Positions 17,408-24,874 of a stretch of 36,443 nt of DNA are shown in pieces. The stretch comes from Planctomicrobium piriforme (GTDB lineage: Bacteria > Planctomycetota > Planctomycetia > Planctomycetales > Planctomycetaceae). A model generated the notes under the pieces. The model had not been told where the DNA came from. It made no database searches and saw nothing but the letters and a program-made list of their open reading frames with translations. Both the position numbers and the translations under genes were made by a program. Position 1 is the stretch's first letter; each line of letters starts with the position of its first letter. The DNA lies in contig CAMATH010000085.1 of the NCBI GenBank assembly GCA_945860955.1, positions 1 to 36,443 on the forward strand, written 5' to 3'.

Positions 17408-18076
17408 CTACTTCATGAACTTGCGGTGTTCCTTGTCCGCATTTTTCCATTCACGGAGCGACTTGGCGACAATCGCGGTATCGCGGGCATCAAGTTCCCG
17501 CAGAGTTTTCAGCTCCTGCAGATGTTTCCGAAACCCGTCGTCCGTGACCTTTGTCTTTCGTAGCCGTAACACCTGCAGATTGGGAAGTGACGCCAGAATC
17601 TCCAGCCCCGCATCGGTGATTTGACTGTTGTTCAGGTCAATTTCCTGAAGCTTCGAGAGAGTTTTCAGGTGTGACAGCGTGTCGTCGGTGACATCGGGAT
17701 TGGCCATCTGCAACACGACAACATCCGGTTTGGTCGCCAGAACCCCGTAGTCGTTCCGGTCCCATCCAGTCAACGTGAGGTGGACCTGCCCGTCCAACAG
17801 TTTTTCCCGTTCACCCAACGGCGGAAAACGGGAAACCAACTGCGAGATGCCAACCGTTCCCCCGACCAGGAGCAAGCCCAAAACCAGCAGACCCAATGGA
17901 CGACGCGCCTGTGAAAAATGCTTCACGCAGAAGGCCAGAATTGTCGGAGGGAACAACAGGCAACCAACTCCCCAGGCAATTCGGACGCGAAACGCTCGAA
18001 TAATCAGCCAAACCGCCGCGATTGTCGCGAGCAGCCCGCCGAGGATCATCACGATCGAGGCGTATTTCTCAAACAT
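17408..18076 (-). CDS. Membrane-anchored leucine-rich-repeat protein
   Basis: A 222-residue protein when started at the ATG at 18074-18076. Three hydrophobic segments come first (SIVMILGGLLATIAAVWLII, IAWGVGCLLFPPTILAF and LGLLVLGLLLVGGTVGI). A C-terminal array of leucine-rich repeats follows (VVVLQMANPDVTDDTLSHL, LQEIDLNNSQITDAGLEIL, LQVLRLRKTKVTDDGF, LRELDARDTAI). The repeat phasing with a T-D-x-G/T-L core is typical of planctomycete LRR proteins. A protein-protein interaction role on the outer face of the membrane is likely. Open frame continues upstream to 18235, but the extra 53 residues have no membrane character and GAG lies about 9 nt before the chosen ATG. Confidence 0.75.
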   Translation of the reverse strand: MFEKYASIVMILGGLLATIAAVWLIIRAFRVRIAWGVGCLLFPPTILAFCVKHFSQARRPLGLLVLGLLLVGGTVGISQLVSRFPPLGEREKLLDGQVHLTLTGWDRNDYGVLATKPDVVVLQMANPDVTDDTLSHLKTLSKLQEIDLNNSQITDAGLEILASLPNLQVLRLRKTKVTDDGFRKHLQELKTLRELDARDTAIVAKSLREWKNADKEHRKFMK

Positions 18077-18619
18077 GTGGCAGCTCGCAATCCAAGGAAT
18101 CGGGTGTCGAAGGTCGAAAATATCGTCTCTCCGATTCATAAACAGTCCGCAGTCTCCCCGCAACTGTGGGCGTGCCGCGATCAACGGATGCTGATCCCAA
18201 AGCCCGGCGAGAGCAAATAGGGACCAATTGTCCATGGGCCGCTAAATTCCCCCCAGACTTACGGGCTACTCGCGCAGGCAGAGATTGCCCGATCGCGCCG
18301 TGTGGCATGCGTTGTGGAAGATCGAAGCAAAGCGGAGTACTTCGACCGCTGAAACAGCAGGCGTTCGAACCGATAACGATTGTGATTCCACGCGGGCCGC
18401 AAACTGTTGGTTCAGCCCGCGCCGCCGTTCTGGCGGTCAAGGCGGAAGGAACGTCTTGTCGGCGGAAATCCCGCCAGAAAACCTGTCGGCCAACGACTGG
18501 CCCCTTGTGGCGCGTGACTGCAAAAGGACGTGTGAACCACCATGGCCGCCCCTGGATCCGACCGAAAGGGATCTGATGCCGCATCGCCGCCGCGCAAACC
18601 GGGCGCCGAGGACGAACCC
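18077..18619. other. Divergent intergenic region with an inverted repeat
   Basis: This region lies between the LRR gene (minus) and the small membrane-anchored gene (plus), so it must carry both promoters. No other gene is supported, although long open frames cross it. A 9-bp inverted repeat, TTCTGGCGG (18428-18436) and CCGCCAGAA (18471-18479), encloses 34 nt and lies upstream of the plus-strand gene. It could be an operator or a leader hairpin. Part of the region (18542-18619) is open in frame with the downstream gene. Confidence 0.4.
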
Positions 18620-19138
18620 ATGACGGTTGAAGAACGCCTCGCATTGCTGGAACGATCTCTGCGCCGCTGGCGCTGGGTGTCACTGGGACTGGTCGTCGCC
18701 GCCGTTCTCTTGGGGGGGGGCCTCTCTTGGTCGATCTGGGGGACGCACACGTCGATCCGTACGAAAGGATTGTACGTGGTCAATGAAAAAGGCTACGCCA
18801 TTGAGCTGACCACCTCCGCTGAGGGGGATGGCCTGATCAGCGTCAACGACCACGCCAGCTTTCCCCGCGTGATGTTCGGCAATTCGCAAAAAGGATTCGG
18901 CAAACTCGAAATGTACACCGGTCATTCGCAGCGACTGGTGATGATCGGCGGGACCGGGTCCGGTGGTCAGGTCGCCGTCTTCAACAACACGGGGCACCGC
19001 GTCGTCGATATGCAGGCGAAAAAGACCAACAGCGGCGCGATCATCGTCAGCGACTACGACGGCAACATCGTGCAGGGGATCGAAGGGGATTCCCGGACCG
19101 CGATGCAGCCGGGTGCGAATCGCGGAGCGTGGCGATAA
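18620..19138 (+). CDS. Small single-pass membrane protein of unknown function
   Basis: A 172-residue protein. It starts with a short charged helix (TVEERLALLERSLRRWRW), then one membrane segment (VSLGLVVAAVLLGGGLSWSI), then a glycine-rich beta-strand domain (GLYVVNEKGYAIELTTS, VMFGNSQKGFGKLEMYTG, VAVFNNTGHRVVDMQAK). The three similar units suggest a small beta-solenoid or propeller-like fold. I chose the ATG at 18620 because GAGGA lies 7 nt upstream. An ATG at 18542 would add 26 low-complexity residues and has AGGA at a long 13-nt spacing. A run of nine G (18712-18720) lies within the membrane segment. No family name is recognised with confidence. Confidence 0.75.
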   Translation: MTVEERLALLERSLRRWRWVSLGLVVAAVLLGGGLSWSIWGTHTSIRTKGLYVVNEKGYAIELTTSAEGDGLISVNDHASFPRVMFGNSQKGFGKLEMYTGHSQRLVMIGGTGSGGQVAVFNNTGHRVVDMQAKKTNSGAIIVSDYDGNIVQGIEGDSRTAMQPGANRGAWR

Positions 19139-19203
19139 GGACGGGCGATACCGCGCGCGACCCCCGGAGAGACAATCGACTGATCGGCGGCCGCATCACG
19201 TTT

Positions 19204-19635
19204 TCAGGTCTTCTCCAGACGTTCGAGCAATTCTGCGACTCGGCGTTCCAGCAGGGGGAGCGCGTCGTCTGGCGTGGCGCAGTCGACGTCGTGAATGTGC
19301 CAGTATTCCACGCGATCCGCCCATTCGGGGAATTTCCGTTCCATCAAAGGTCGGTGTTCCGCTTCCTTCACCGCGATAATCAGCCCGGCAACTTCGAAAT
19401 CCACGACCTGGGCACTTCGCGGAAACTCGGGATTGGGCGGAATGGGAATCGCCAGACTTTCCAGCCAGCGCATGGTATTCCGCGACATCGGACCAGGATT
19501 AAGTGGTTCCAGCGCCAACCCTCGGGAGTCGGCGACAAAGGGGAGACCCCGTTTTTGTGCGTGATGATTGAAATAGATCTCGGCGAATCGGCTGCGGTAG
19601 TAGTTGCCAGTGCAGAGAAACAGTATTGTTTGCAT
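19204..19635 (-). CDS. Low-molecular-weight protein-tyrosine-phosphatase-like protein
   Basis: A 143-residue protein with the P-loop at its very start, ILFLCTGNYYRSR. It has the C-x5-R signature with Cys8 and Arg14, as in LMW-PTP and the related arsenate reductases. A later acidic motif HIHDVD could supply the general acid, in place of the classical D-P. The segment VAGLIIAVKEAEHRPLMERK resembles the middle of this family. It may be a tyrosine/arginine phosphatase or an ArsC-like enzyme; I cannot decide which. No arsenic or capsule genes are adjacent. It lies downstream of tRNA-Glu on the same strand, separated from it by a strong terminator, so it should have its own promoter in 19636-19722. 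Confidence 0.82.
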   Translation of the reverse strand: MQTILFLCTGNYYRSRFAEIYFNHHAQKRGLPFVADSRGLALEPLNPGPMSRNTMRWLESLAIPIPPNPEFPRSAQVVDFEVAGLIIAVKEAEHRPLMERKFPEWADRVEYWHIHDVDCATPDDALPLLERRVAELLERLEKT

Positions 19636-19722
19636 ACGATCCGACGTCTCGGGAGGTGCTGCGGTTTGAACTGCGGAGACGCGACCAGAGGTCCTGATGG
19701 GGGGCTGGTGGCGCCGTTAATG

Positions 19723-19764
19723 AAAAAACGACCGGCAGCCCGTTGAGGAGCGGCCGGTCGTTTT
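19723..19764 (-). terminator. Strong rho-independent terminator after tRNA-Glu
   Basis: On the minus strand AAAACGACCGGC pairs with GCCGGTCGTTTT across an 18-nt spacer and ends in a run of six T. The stem is effectively perfect over 12 bp. It begins six nt after the tRNA 3' end, so it terminates the tRNA transcript. The A/T runs on both sides mean it could also act on plus-strand transcription. Confidence 0.85.
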
Positions 19765-19769
19765 GAGAG

Positions 19770-19843
19770 TGACCCCAGCGGGATTTGAACCCGCATCGCA
19801 GGGATGAAAACCCTGTGTCCTGACCGGGTTAGACGATGGGGCC
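19770..19843 (-). tRNA. tRNA-Glu (anticodon UUC)
   Basis: Read on the minus strand, the acceptor stem GGCCCCA pairs with TGGGGTC, including one G-T wobble, and the discriminator base is A. The anticodon arm is CAGGG-TTTTCAT-CCCTG, giving anticodon TTC, which decodes GAA/GAG. The T-arm CGGGTTCAAATCCCG is canonical. Length is 74 nt and the 3' CCA is not encoded. A sigma70-type promoter sits just upstream and a strong terminator just downstream, so this is a single-gene transcription unit. Confidence 0.95.
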
Positions 19844-19858
19844 GTCAGGTGAGGAAGT

Positions 19859-19887
19859 ATTGTAGTGGATCGCGGGCCACTTGCCAA
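19859..19887 (-). promoter_or_regulatory. Sigma70-type promoter of tRNA-Glu
   Basis: On the minus strand a -35 element TTGGCA (19887-19882) and a -10 element TACAAT (19864-19859) are separated by exactly 17 nt. Transcription would start around 19852, about nine nt before the tRNA. The -35 region overlaps a 9-bp inverted repeat GGGCCACTT/AAGTGGCCC (19874-19882 and 19886-19894), which could be an operator or coincidental. Confidence 0.7.
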
Positions 19888-20144
19888 GTGGCCCCCTTGG
19901 AGAATTTTGCATTCTCACTCGGGCCGCCATCACCCCTCTGTCCTGACTGTTCATCGGGTGCCTGTGATTGGCGGAAGACACTTGTGGTTTTCTCGTTCAA
20001 CTGGCCCCGCGTCCTTCTTTTGTCGTCTCGACGCTCCAGCGGTATTTCGCGCTGTTTTCGGCTGACGGACCTCCCGCTATGATTCAAAACCGTCGATTTT
20101 CACTCGTTCCCGCGGTTCTCTTGTGCGGTCCATTCCCCTTCGCC
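19888..20144. other. Upstream region of the cytochrome/VCBS operon
   Basis: This stretch lies between the tRNA promoter and the chosen start of the first cytochrome/VCBS gene. It must contain that operon's promoter, but no clear -35/-10 pair stands out. The frame of the downstream gene stays open back to 19968 and has an alternative ATG at 20079, so part of this region might be translated. No independent gene is supported. Confidence 0.4.
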
Positions 20145-21755
20145 ATGCGGCCAGCGACCTCCGCCCCATTGACCAAACACGCACGCCGACCGACGTTTCG
20201 ATCGGCATCGGTGTGGGTTCTCGCACCGGTTTGGTTCGCGGTGTTCCTCGTCGTCTCGGGATGTGACCCGCAGACTCCTGTCTCAGACAAGGATCCTTCC
20301 AAGGTCAGCAACGAACCAACCAAAAGCCAAAAGCTCTCGGACACCGAACTCAAACTGCAGATCGACGCGTTTTGTGGTGCTTGTCATGGAGTGCCGCTCC
20401 CCGAGTCGTTTCCCAAGTCGGCGTGGCACGAAGAGGTGAACAAGGGATTCAACTTCTACCTGGAATCGGGCCGGTCGGACCTGATTTCTCCGCCAATGGT
20501 TGAAGTGGTTGAATGGTACGTCGCCCGGGCACCGCGAGTCCTGGTAATCGCCCAACAGGACGATCTGGAGACATCGCCCAAAGTCCCGTTCCGATTCGAG
20601 CCGGCGTTGACCGCTGTCGAGCTGACCAAAGCGAATACCGCGGTGGCCTCTCTGGCATGGCGGCCACTGACGATTGGGGGCAAACCCGAGTTGCTGTTTT
20701 GCGACATGCGATTTGGCGGTGTGAAGGCGTTTCAGCCGACCGCCCCGAAATCGACCTTGCGGGTGATCTCGTTCCTGGAGAATCCGTGCCATGCGGAGAC
20801 GTGTGATCTGGATGGTGACGGGATTCTCGATCTCCTGGTCGCCGACCTGGGGAGTTTTCTTCCGCAGGATCATGCCAAAGGGGCTGTGGTGTGGCTGCGG
20901 GGGAAAGCCGACGGTGCCTATGAACAGATCGTGGTGCAGGATCAGGTGGGGCGCGTGGCGGATATCGAACCTGCGGATTTCGACAACGATGGCGATCTCG
21001 ATCTGGTGGTCGCCGAGTTTGGTTGGCGCAAGACCGGGCGGATCCTGCTCTTGGAAAACCTGGGATCCAAAGAGGGGCGGTTGGAGTTTTCCCGGCATGT
21101 CGTTGATGGCAGACACGGGAGCATTCACGTCCCGGCGGCGGATCTGAACGGTGACGGTCGCCTCGACTTTATCGCGGTGGTCAGTCAGGAGCACGAAGCG
21201 ATCGACGCGTTTCTCAATCAGGGGGGGCTGAAGTTCGTCCGGCAGACGATTTTCCGAGGCCCGGACCCCACGTATGGTTCGACCGGGATTCAGGTGATTG
21301 ACTTCGATGGGGACGGCGACCTGGATTGTCTCGCGACCAATGGCGACATGTTCGACACGTTTTACTTGAAGCCGTACCACGGCGTGCGATGGTTCGAGAA
21401 CCGGGGTGAGTTTCCGTGGACGGAACATTTTCTGGCGGAGATGCCGGGGGTGCATCGGGCGTTGGCGGGGGATCTCGATGGAGACGGGGATCTGGATATC
21501 GCGGCCTGTTCGCTGTTCCCCGATTCGATCGCGGGGAATCAAATTCGCCCCGATTTCGACGCCGTCCTGTGGCTGGAACAGACCGAACCTGGCCAGTTCC
21601 GCCGCCATGGCCTTCGGAAGGGGCATGGGCGGTTTCCCGCGTTGGAGCTGGCTGATTTCGACGCGGATGGTGATCTCGACATCGCAGTCGGCGCGATTCG
21701 AGAAGACGAGCAGACCCCGACCGTGGGGGTGTTTTGGAATGACCGGATTCCGTGA
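20145..21755 (+). CDS. Cytochrome c / FG-GAP (VCBS) repeat lipoprotein
   Basis: A 536-residue exported protein. From the ATG at 20145 the N-terminus is a lipoprotein signal (SVWVLAPVWFAVFLVVSGC, Cys40). One haem c site CGACH follows at residues 77-81, in the conserved context FCGACHGVPLPESFPKSAW. The rest is a seven-bladed-type propeller built from FG-GAP/VCBS repeats with calcium-binding cores such as DLDGDGILDLLVADL, DFDNDGDLDLVVAEF, DLNGDGRLDFIAVV and DFDGDGDLDCLATNGD. An extracytoplasmic electron-transfer or binding role is likely, with no known substrate. It is a clear paralogue of the minus-strand gene at 29742-31376. Alternative starts at 20079 and 19968 exist. It overlaps the next gene by one base (TGATG). 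Confidence 0.88.
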   Translation: MRPATSAPLTKHARRPTFRSASVWVLAPVWFAVFLVVSGCDPQTPVSDKDPSKVSNEPTKSQKLSDTELKLQIDAFCGACHGVPLPESFPKSAWHEEVNKGFNFYLESGRSDLISPPMVEVVEWYVARAPRVLVIAQQDDLETSPKVPFRFEPALTAVELTKANTAVASLAWRPLTIGGKPELLFCDMRFGGVKAFQPTAPKSTLRVISFLENPCHAETCDLDGDGILDLLVADLGSFLPQDHAKGAVVWLRGKADGAYEQIVVQDQVGRVADIEPADFDNDGDLDLVVAEFGWRKTGRILLLENLGSKEGRLEFSRHVVDGRHGSIHVPAADLNGDGRLDFIAVVSQEHEAIDAFLNQGGLKFVRQTIFRGPDPTYGSTGIQVIDFDGDGDLDCLATNGDMFDTFYLKPYHGVRWFENRGEFPWTEHFLAEMPGVHRALAGDLDGDGDLDIAACSLFPDSIAGNQIRPDFDAVLWLEQTEPGQFRRHGLRKGHGRFPALELADFDADGDLDIAVGAIREDEQTPTVGVFWNDRIP

Positions 21756-22240
21756 TGGCGCGACAGGAACACGATCGGGAAGACCTGATCGCTGAGGCGA
21801 CCGCGCTTCGGACGCGGGTCGAGTTCCAACTTCCCCACCCGTCGGAACCGGTGGTCGTGGGGCAGCGGTCGAATGGCTGTCTGTCAGTCTACTTTGGAGC
21901 CGACCCGGTGTATCACTTCGATGAGAACGGAGGAATGCGGCGGGCGTTTGTCGCGGGTGTTCTCTACCGGAGCGAGCACGAAACCCTGAGTCGGCTCGTC
22001 CGGCATCGACCCGACAAACAGACCAGTGAATTGTTGCAGTCGGACCTGACCGTAATCGAGTGCAATGAGTTCTTGCGCGTCGCGCACGAACGTCTGGACG
22101 AACTTTGCGGCGCGATCGACGCGGGAACGGCGGTGGTACTGCGGCAGGTCAGTCCGGTGGAGGATCCCGTTGGGACCTTGCGTCGCGGGCTGGAAGCAGC
22201 GCGGGGCGGCCGACTTTCCCCCAGGATCGGCTTGCGGTAG
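21755..22240 (+). CDS. Conserved hypothetical protein
   Basis: A 161-residue soluble protein, started at the ATG overlapping the stop of the cytochrome/VCBS gene (TGATG, 21753-21757), so translation is probably coupled. The central part (LSVYFGADPVYHFDENGGMR, then RAFVAGVLYRSEHETLSRLV) has the feel of a small family I have seen as planctomycete hypotheticals that carry a YF-x-x-DPVYHF motif. It has no signal peptide, membrane segment or metal-binding motif. The C-terminal half is helical and charged. Function is unknown, and coupling to an exported cytochrome and an M24 peptidase does not suggest one. Confidence 0.8.
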   Translation: MARQEHDREDLIAEATALRTRVEFQLPHPSEPVVVGQRSNGCLSVYFGADPVYHFDENGGMRRAFVAGVLYRSEHETLSRLVRHRPDKQTSELLQSDLTVIECNEFLRVAHERLDELCGAIDAGTAVVLRQVSPVEDPVGTLRRGLEAARGGRLSPRIGLR

Positions 22241-22351
22241 GATCTGCGCCGGGATCGTCATTCTCGATTCCAATGGACGGTTGTGCCAGTGATCCAGGGC
22301 GGTCGCGTGTGGCGCAGTCCAGGGCCTGTTTCCGATCGGAGAAAGTCAACG

Positions 22352-23497
22352 ATGGAAGTGGAGCAGCCGCTGGGATTGTCTCCCGAGTTGTGTCGTCAGC
22401 GACAGCGCCGGCTGTCGCGCGTGATGCAGCAATACCGACTCGAGGCGGCGCTCATCGTGGATCCGCGGCACGTGTACTATTTCACCGGGTATTGGTGCCG
22501 GCCGGTTTTTGCCACCGCGTTCCTCCTCACGCACGAACAGGAAGCGACCCTGGTAGTACCGGCGCCGGTCGAGTATTCGGTCGCGGCGGACCTGGTGCGG
22601 GTGTATGAATCCAACAAAATGGGGACTCTGGTCGATCTTCCCGTGGCGGCGACGATCGGGGCGATGGGTGACAGATTAAGACGATTCCAACGCGTGGGGG
22701 CCGATACAGGGCTCCTTCCGGTCCCGGCGTTGAGTGAGCTGGTCGATTTGGGAATACCTTTGCTGGAAATGCGACGGTCCAAAGATCCCGACGAAATCGC
22801 GCTACTCCGCCGGGCGATCGGCGCGGTGGAAGCGGCCTATGCGTACGCGGTTCAGACCCTCGCCGTGGGCGTGATGGAACTCGATCTCTACGCGGGGCTG
22901 ATGGGGGCGGCGATTCGCGGCGCGGGGGAACCAATCGGCGACTTTGGCAATGATTTTCAAATCGGGGGAATGGGAGGGGCACCCCGAGACCATGCGGCCG
23001 AGGCGGGGGAAGTCGCGATTCTCGATCTGAGCGTGACGGTCCGGGGGTATCGCGCGGATTTGTGCCGAAGTTTCGTGGTGGGGGGAGTCGCGACCACCGC
23101 CCAACGGGACGCACATGCACAGGTCGTTGAAACCCTGGACGACATAGTCAGCCGACTGGGACCGGGGGCTTCGTGTCGTGAACTGGATGAACGCGCGCGG
23201 ACGCTCTTAAAGAACGAGAACGGCTGGGTGTTTCCCCACCATTTGGGACATGGGATCGGTCTGTCGGCGCACGAGGGGCCGAGGCTCAATCCGCATTGGG
23301 ATGATCGGCTTCGAGTCGGCGACGTGATCACCTTGGAGCCGGGGCTGTACGGTCCCGATCTGAGAGCGGGGATCCGTGTGGAGGACGACTATCTGATCAC
23401 CCGGGACGGGGCGCTCAAACTGAGTTCGTTTCCCCGGGATCTTCTACCCGAGGTACCTTCCCGCAGCGCGGCAACCACAACCGTTTCGATTGTGTAA
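22352..23497 (+). CDS. M24 family metallopeptidase (Xaa-Pro aminopeptidase-like)
   Basis: A 381-residue pita-bread-fold peptidase. It has an N-terminal creatinase/prolidase-like domain (VDPRHVYYFTGYWCRPVF) and a C-terminal M24 domain from about residue 150. The five metal ligands are readable: Asp225 (ILDLS), Asp236 (YRADLCRSF), His300 (HLGHGIGLSAHEGP), Glu329 (TLEPGLYG) and Glu344 (GIRVEDDYL). The ATG at 22352 is preceded by GGAGAAAG; a GTG at 22283 is possible but adds a polar tail. It lies 111 nt downstream of the conserved hypothetical gene on the same strand and its stop is only 23 nt from the convergent trpA stop. Cytoplasmic dipeptide or X-Pro cleavage is the likely role. Confidence 0.92.
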   Translation: MEVEQPLGLSPELCRQRQRRLSRVMQQYRLEAALIVDPRHVYYFTGYWCRPVFATAFLLTHEQEATLVVPAPVEYSVAADLVRVYESNKMGTLVDLPVAATIGAMGDRLRRFQRVGADTGLLPVPALSELVDLGIPLLEMRRSKDPDEIALLRRAIGAVEAAYAYAVQTLAVGVMELDLYAGLMGAAIRGAGEPIGDFGNDFQIGGMGGAPRDHAAEAGEVAILDLSVTVRGYRADLCRSFVVGGVATTAQRDAHAQVVETLDDIVSRLGPGASCRELDERARTLLKNENGWVFPHHLGHGIGLSAHEGPRLNPHWDDRLRVGDVITLEPGLYGPDLRAGIRVEDDYLITRDGALKLSSFPRDLLPEVPSRSAATTTVSIV

Positions 23498-23520
23498 CCG
23501 CACCTTGGTCAATGAACGTG

Positions 23521-24363
23521 TCACGCTTTCACTCGCGTTGCCTGGACCATCGATCCGGCCAGATCACCGATTCTCGCCAGGGCCGTTTCGCGGGTGACGC
23601 CGGCGTCAGTGATGGCTCCGACTTCTTTGACAATTCCCGACCCGACAATCACGCCGTCGGCGAGTCCTCGCAGGGTGTCGACATGTTCGGGGCGACTGAT
23701 TCCGAATCCGACCGCCAGTGGCAGTTTTGTGCGCGACTTGAGCCAGCGAAGTTGGTCGGACAGTTCGGTGGGAAGAGAGGAACGCACGCCGGTCGTCCCG
23801 GCGACCGAGATGCAGTACAAGAATCCGGTCGCGGTCTCGAAGATGCGTTGAGTCCGCTCGGCGGTCGTGGTAGGGGCGATGAGCTGCACCAGATCGAGAC
23901 CCTGCGCCTGCGCGAGTCGAGCGGTTTCATCCGCTTCGTCGGCGGGGAGATCGGGGATGATCAAGCCCGAAAACCCAGAGGTCTTCGCCTTCTGGAAAAA
24001 GACCGCCGTACCCATTCGGAACACAATCGCGTACGCGACCATCGCGACCAGTGGTGGACGTTGTCCTCCCGGAAGTGTCTTCCACGGAATCTGCGACACA
24101 GTGTCGAAGATCTGATTGACGTGCAGTTTTTTGTTGAGAGCCCGCGTGTACGACGCCTGAATCACCGGACCGTCGGCGATGGGATCACTGTACGGAAAAC
24201 CGACCTCAATCAGGTCGACGTCACGCCGGGCGAGTTCCAGAATCAGGTCGCGGGTGAAGTCCAGATCGGGATCCCCCGCCGTGATGAACGGCATGAAGGC
24301 CATTTGGCCCTGGGAGCGAAGTCGGTCGAAAACGGCGGAAATCGGCGTCAGAGCGGCGGTCAA
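23521..24363 (-). CDS. trpA: Tryptophan synthase alpha chain
   Basis: A 280-residue TIM-barrel enzyme that cleaves indole-3-glycerol phosphate to indole and glyceraldehyde 3-phosphate for TrpB. The catalytic pair is present: Glu53 (LIEVGFPYSD) and Asp64 (DPIADGP), equivalent to E. coli Glu49 and Asp60. Loop 6 reads ISVAGTTGVRSSLP and the phosphate site GFGISRPEHV, then GVIVGSGIVK. No ATG is in a suitable place. TTG at 24361-24363 gives the usual start MTAALTPISAVFDRL and has GAGG six nt upstream (24370-24373), so it is the likely start. The longer frame to 24510 has no family similarity. trpB is not adjacent, so the trp genes appear split. Confidence 0.95.
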   Translation of the reverse strand: MTAALTPISAVFDRLRSQGQMAFMPFITAGDPDLDFTRDLILELARRDVDLIEVGFPYSDPIADGPVIQASYTRALNKKLHVNQIFDTVSQIPWKTLPGGQRPPLVAMVAYAIVFRMGTAVFFQKAKTSGFSGLIIPDLPADEADETARLAQAQGLDLVQLIAPTTTAERTQRIFETATGFLYCISVAGTTGVRSSLPTELSDQLRWLKSRTKLPLAVGFGISRPEHVDTLRGLADGVIVGSGIVKEVGAITDAGVTRETALARIGDLAGSMVQATRVKA

Positions 24364-24592
24364 GGCAAACCTCGGGGCGCGATTGTGGAAAGCGCCGGGG
24401 CGAAATCGAGTTCGGGGGTGAATCAACGTGCCGATAGTGTAATGGATCTGGCGGGTCGACCCAATGGGCGCAAGGGGAAAGCGGTCCGAAAAGCGTGAGA
24501 CCGGCGGCAAGGTGTGGTGAGGATAACAATGCGAGACAGATTCAATGGATTTGCCTGGCCCAGGAGACGTTCATTCCTCGCATCCGCGCTCC

Positions 24593-24641
24593 GTCAATCC
24601 TGTTCATCCCTTTCATCCTATTCATCCGGTCTAAAAGCCGT
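24593..24641 (-). repeat. Interspersed 9-bp-unit repeat, copy A
   Basis: The minus strand reads as consecutive units of the form AAxAGGATG (CGGATGAATAGGATG, then AAAGGGATGAACAGGATT, then GAC). The same block occurs at 36154-36203 with only a few differences, and related plus-strand copies lie at 33564-33637 and 36241-36320. It is AT-richer than the surrounding DNA and lies in an intergenic region, as do all copies seen. Confidence 0.8.
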
Positions 24642-24829
24642 CAGACCAGGCTCGGCTGCATTTGCCGGAAGCGAACTGAAATGACGTTCCCCGTGTCCGA
24701 CTCCACAAGTCGCGTTCGAAGGACTTGGAAATCGGTGACTCGCGCACGTGGACCGTTCAGGTGGATCGCGCCGAAAAACCATCCGGGAACCACGATCTCG
24801 GCGGATTCCGGGTCGAATCTCATTCGCAT
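24641..24829 (-). CDS. Possible small hypothetical protein
   Basis: A 62-codon frame whose product looks protein-like: it alternates hydrophobic and charged residues (IVVPGWFFGAIHLNG, then ARVTDFQVLRTRLVESDTGN). Such a pattern is less usual for a shadow frame, and no known gene lies opposite. There is no good Shine-Dalgarno, and its 3' end abuts the interspersed repeat. No homologue is recognised. It could equally be a decayed fragment. Confidence 0.35.
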   Translation of the reverse strand: MRMRFDPESAEIVVPGWFFGAIHLNGPRARVTDFQVLRTRLVESDTGNVISVRFRQMQPSLV

Positions 24830-24855
24830 TCGGGATAGAATTCACTGTCACTTAC

Positions 24856-24863
24856 AAAGGAGG
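24856..24863 (+). promoter_or_regulatory. Strong Shine-Dalgarno deciding the hflX TTG start
   Basis: AAAGGAGG matches the anti-Shine-Dalgarno almost completely and is the best ribosome binding site seen in the window. It lies 11 nt before the TTG at 24875. No in-frame ATG is nearby, so this site fixes the TTG as the start of hflX. Confidence 0.75.
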
Positions 24864-24874
24864 CCCGAACCGGA

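Larger units (their letters stand above)
24364..24874. other. Divergent trpA-hflX intergenic region with interspersed repeat
   Basis: This 511-nt region holds the promoters of trpA (minus) and hflX (plus), one copy of the 9-bp-unit interspersed repeat (24593-24641) and a possible 62-codon minus-strand gene (24641-24829), both listed separately. No trp leader peptide with tandem Trp codons and no T-box-like structure could be recognised upstream of trpA. Confidence 0.5.

Noticed and set aside
18077-18235. N-terminal extension of the LRR protein containing LFALAGLWDQ, reminiscent of SRAP (YedK-like) proteins
   Set aside because: No catalytic Cys at the start and no continuation of that family; the resemblance is limited to a few residues and is probably chance.
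20283-21626. 447-codon minus-strand frame opposite the first cytochrome/VCBS gene
   Set aside because: Mirror of the repetitive calcium-binding codons; the repeats give open frames on both strands.
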